Origin: Cloeon dipterum | Lineage: Eukaryota; Arthropoda; Insecta; Ephemeroptera; Baetidae | Assembly: GCF_949628265.1 (NCBI RefSeq) | Contig: NC_088787.1 | Coordinates: 12,514,501 to 12,578,500, forward strand | Reading direction: 5' to 3' | DNA: 64,000 nucleotides | Shown: piece after piece, positions 61,254-64,000 of the stretch | How the letters are laid out: every line of letters begins with the position of its first letter | Position numbering within the stretch: the stretch's first letter is position 1 | Program-made: the position numbers and the translations under genes | Notes under the pieces: generated by a model | Seen by the model: the letters and a program-made list of their open reading frames with translations, nothing else | What the model was told of the DNA's origin: nothing | The model's database searches: none

Positions 61254-63424
61254 TTATGAAATCGTGCATGATTTGCACCTTTTCTTCTCTTCATTCGATT
61301 TTTTCTTCAATCGCTCGGCGTTATCCTCATCCACCTTTTTCCGCATCGCGTCTGAAAATTAAAAAAGTTATATTTTTTTAAGCTCGATCAAAAAAACATT
61401 TATAAAGATCCTGGTCAGTAGGGCTGTTATTTTTTTATTATTTTTTTGCAAAGCAGTCAGTTTCAGAAGTTTTTTATTAAGTGCGTCACATAATTAAAAT
61501 TGGCTAGCGAGAAAAATTTTATAAACTGTCATTTAAGAAATGCTGTGAAAAATTCTCTTTGTGGATGTGTGGTGACTTAATCGTTTAGTAAAAACTATTA
61601 TTGGAAAAAATATAGACATATTTACAGTAAAACTGAGTCTTTTTGTGTTAAAGACACGATTGAAGCATCGCGGCTGTCATTTAACCAGCTCAGAAAAATT
61701 GGTTTAATCACCGTCGAGATAAATTTGAAATTTAAAAAGGATCTGGCCTCAAATTGAAGAAAAATTAACGATTTTTTTCCGTCATTGAAGTGTCTACCAT
61801 TTAAAATTCTTCTCGACCCAACAATAATTTACTTCCAAATTTCATTTTAGAGAATCTCTCGTGTTAAATCCCACAACAATTCTTTACTATCGTCAAATAC
61901 TTCGCTAAACTAACAATGAAGGGTGCGAAAAAGTCAAAAGTTTTCTTTCAAGTTAATAAATTAATTGGAGTGTCAGTCGTTTTTAACATTTTTTTTTTGT
62001 AAAAAAATTGAAATTCACCTGCAACGTTCCTTTTATCGATGGCTACGAGTGCCTCGTACAGCTCCTTGAGCGGATTCGCCTCTGGGGCGAGTCCGTGAGC
62101 CCAGATGAGCATCATTCGGAACGCGTGTTCTTTGTGGCCGGCGGGGCCGGTACACTGGTGCTCAATTGCCGCGATCTGCTCATCCGTGAAGCTCCAGTGG
62201 TGCGCCAGTAGCTTCCACTCACCCGACTTCAAGTGCTTATAAGCTAACTGAAACACGCACGAGAAGCAAAAGAACTTAATTTTTGCGATGCTTGGAAGCA
62301 CTCCAAATAACTTTATCAGCAGGAGCGATGGCGAAAACTGTTTCTCTTGGCCGCGATTTTTACAGGCAAATAAAAATAAATACATTTTATTAGAAATTTG
62401 ATTTATGGTCAGTTGTAAAGATATAAAATACTTAAATGCAATGAAAAAATGTTCACAATTTTTGAGAATTGAAGTAGCCAGAGGTAGATATTCAAAGTTC
62501 AAATATATTACGTCGTGCTATAAGAATATTTTTTGTTTATTTTAATATTAAAAAAATATCAAAGCTGAAATTTAACCGATAGATCCTCTTCGTGAGTATT
62601 GGCTCCACGGTTTGTTTGCTTTTTAAAAGTGAAGCAAGCCTTATTTAGCGAAAATTAGTACATATTCCCCTCGCAAACTACACGCATCGTTGGGCAGTGG
62701 ATCGTTACAGGGCAACAATAGAAAATTATTTTAATTTTTGGATGCAATAAGCAGTTGATCGATACACAATTTGTTCTCCAATTAGCAATAATAAAAAAGG
62801 AACCTTGCTACTGAAAAAATTCAAAATTTTCTCCAAAATTTCCAGCGCTGTGACCACGTTTTCTTGGCAGATTTCGATTTGTCTCGTCGAGATCTGTCCA
62901 ACAGCGTATGAAACCTTTTAGGGAAACTCTTTGTTGTGAAATAAAATAACATTTCAAATAACGAGACAGTCGCCTAATAAGGAGACAGTCCTCATCATTT
63001 GTTAAGCATGTGAACTTTGCAGCCACTTTTTACAAAAATTTACAGCGCTACTTAGGTCAATTTTGGCCTGAATTGAATCCTAAGGGATGAGTTCATGCTT
63101 TGGCAACAAGCATTTTCCAGTATTAATTAATTTATAGTAATCGAAAAGAATGAAACTTTTCGTCCAACTGTTTAATTTATTTAGTATATTTCCAGAGGAA
63201 AAATAACATGTATTCTTATTTTTGTTAGCGAAACAAAAGATAAGTCGAGGGAATTAAATACAATATATGTATGTGAAAGATGCTCTCACCTTCCTGAGAA
63301 GTTGTCTCAGCTGTTCATTAGCACTGATCTTGCTGTCCTCCCTGCTCAGCCTCCACTTGCGTCTCGACGCCGTGTTGAACGAGTTGAGCTCGTTTTCGTC
63401 CACGTCGGGCTGCTGTTCGTCACG
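61254..63424 (-). CDS. Death-domain protein, ankyrin/death-domain (ANKDD1-like) type, 3' part, with CaaX end
   Basis: Three exons in transcription order: 63290-63424, 62019-62247, 61254-61351 (462 nt, 153 aa plus stop), with phases 0, 0 and 1 and GT-AG borders. The first is a polar linker ending LRQLLRK. The second is a death domain (GEWKLLAHHWSFTDEQIAAIE, then KEHAFRMMLIWAHGL and NPLKELYEALVAI), which resembles ANKDD1A from memory. The third is a Lys/Glu-rich tail, DAMRKKVDEDNAERLKKK, ending KKRCKSCTIS-stop. CTIS fits a CaaX farnesylation box with a basic stretch before it, suggesting membrane anchoring. The upstream ankyrin repeats expected for this family are not in the window and would lie beyond 64000. 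Other death-domain families cannot be excluded. Confidence 0.7.
62690..63130 (-). mobile_element. TTAA-flanked TIR element (family A), copy 6, in the death-domain gene
   Basis: Contains the core as GTCTCGTCGAGATCTGTCCA and the AAACCTTTTAGGGAAACTCT block. The termini are degraded. It sits in the intron between the linker and death-domain exons. Confidence 0.55.
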
Positions 63425-63779
63425 CTGTGAACAAGCGCCCGCACACATTGTACAATGCAACAAGTTGAGCATCCGTGTCGAACCGGTTGCATACTTCAAC
63501 GCCTTTGCCTCTCTGTCAACAACTCTCACTATGTAAAGTCTGTGCGTGAATCAAAGAGGAAAATAACATGAAATTTAAGTTTTGATATCGTTTGCAATTT
63601 TGCAACTTTTTGTTCATCACCATTGTTATTTTATAGTGTGTTGTTAAGGTGCTATAAACGTATAAAGGTGCCGAAATAGCGAAGTGTATGTGTAACTGCA
63701 CGCATAGAAATTTTCAGGACGGATGATTTTTTTAGATACAGAGGCTCAAAGGTTGAAAAACGGGCATTCTTTTAGTTCT

Positions 63780-63920
63780 AGTGAATGGTAAGTAAATAAA
63801 AATTGCTCGATTGATTTTTACGATTAGATCATGCTGCGGGCCACCCTTGATGTTAGATAAGACCATCAGAACAATTAAGAAATCGAAACCTGGCATCAGG
63901 GTAGCCCTCAAGCGATTGAT
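63780..63920 (-). repeat. Dispersed repeat family D, copy 2
   Basis: On the minus strand it reads GGGCTACCCTGATGCCAGGT, TTCGATTT and TGTTCTGATGG, as at 7945-8065. No exon of the death-domain gene is visible in this end of the window. Confidence 0.4.
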
Positions 63921-64000
63921 ACAGGGCTGGGTATCTCCTGGGCAGTTTCCCAAACTTGCAGTGCAGTGATTTTTGCGGTATTTACCAGATTCGTGCGGTT

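Noticed and set aside
1..64000. CRISPR arrays, tRNA and rRNA genes, bacterial-type operons
   Set aside because: None found; the sequence is a spliced eukaryotic region and the apparent short repeats are transposons or microsatellites.

Overview
This is a window of animal nuclear DNA, most likely from an insect. It is AT-rich and repeat-strewn, and its genes are split by GT-AG introns. Assigned by reading the translated exons, the window holds two complete conserved genes, one small secreted structural-protein gene and the 3' part of a fourth gene. Nothing points to bacterial or viral origin: there are no operons, no CRISPR array and no tRNA or rRNA gene that I can see.

Layout. 1-20,000 is essentially gene-free and carries dispersed repeats, small inverted-repeat elements (5.16-5.45 kb, 10.53-10.78 kb), simple repeats and a truncated LINE tail near 8.85-9.10 kb. 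20,100-21,053 (+) is a two-exon gene for a secreted Gly/Ser/Tyr-Pro protein of cuticle or resilin-like composition. It has a TATA box, a palindromic CRE upstream, and an intron holding four copies of a 16-17 bp motif. 23,757-41,602 (-) is a ten-exon, 820-codon chondroitin sulfate synthase gene (CHSY type) with both catalytic metal motifs intact. Its large second intron holds a decayed coding-like relic near 32.3 kb. 46,148-54,356 (+), with an alternative last exon at 58,847-58,926, is the hnRNP 27C/DAZAP1-type RNA-binding protein (Hrb27C/hrp48): two RRMs and a Gly/Pro/Gln-rich tail. CHSY and Hrb27C are transcribed away from each other, and a GC-rich, CpG-rich block sits at the Hrb27C 5' end. 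61,254-63,424 (-) is the 3' end of a death-domain gene resembling ANKDD1A-type ankyrin/death-domain proteins; its product ends in a CaaX-like prenylation motif. The ankyrin part would lie beyond 64,000.

The genes do not form a pathway: a Golgi glycosyltransferase, an RNA-binding regulator, a secreted matrix protein and a putative signalling adaptor. The most unusual non-genic content is a family of about 400-440 bp TIR elements flanked by TTAA (at least six recognisable copies plus diverged ones), a nested foldback element, a duplicated exon-like segment antisense in two Hrb27C introns, and the repeated intronic motif of the cuticle-like gene. All exon boundaries come from reading splice sites and frames by eye; no alignment or transcript data were available.
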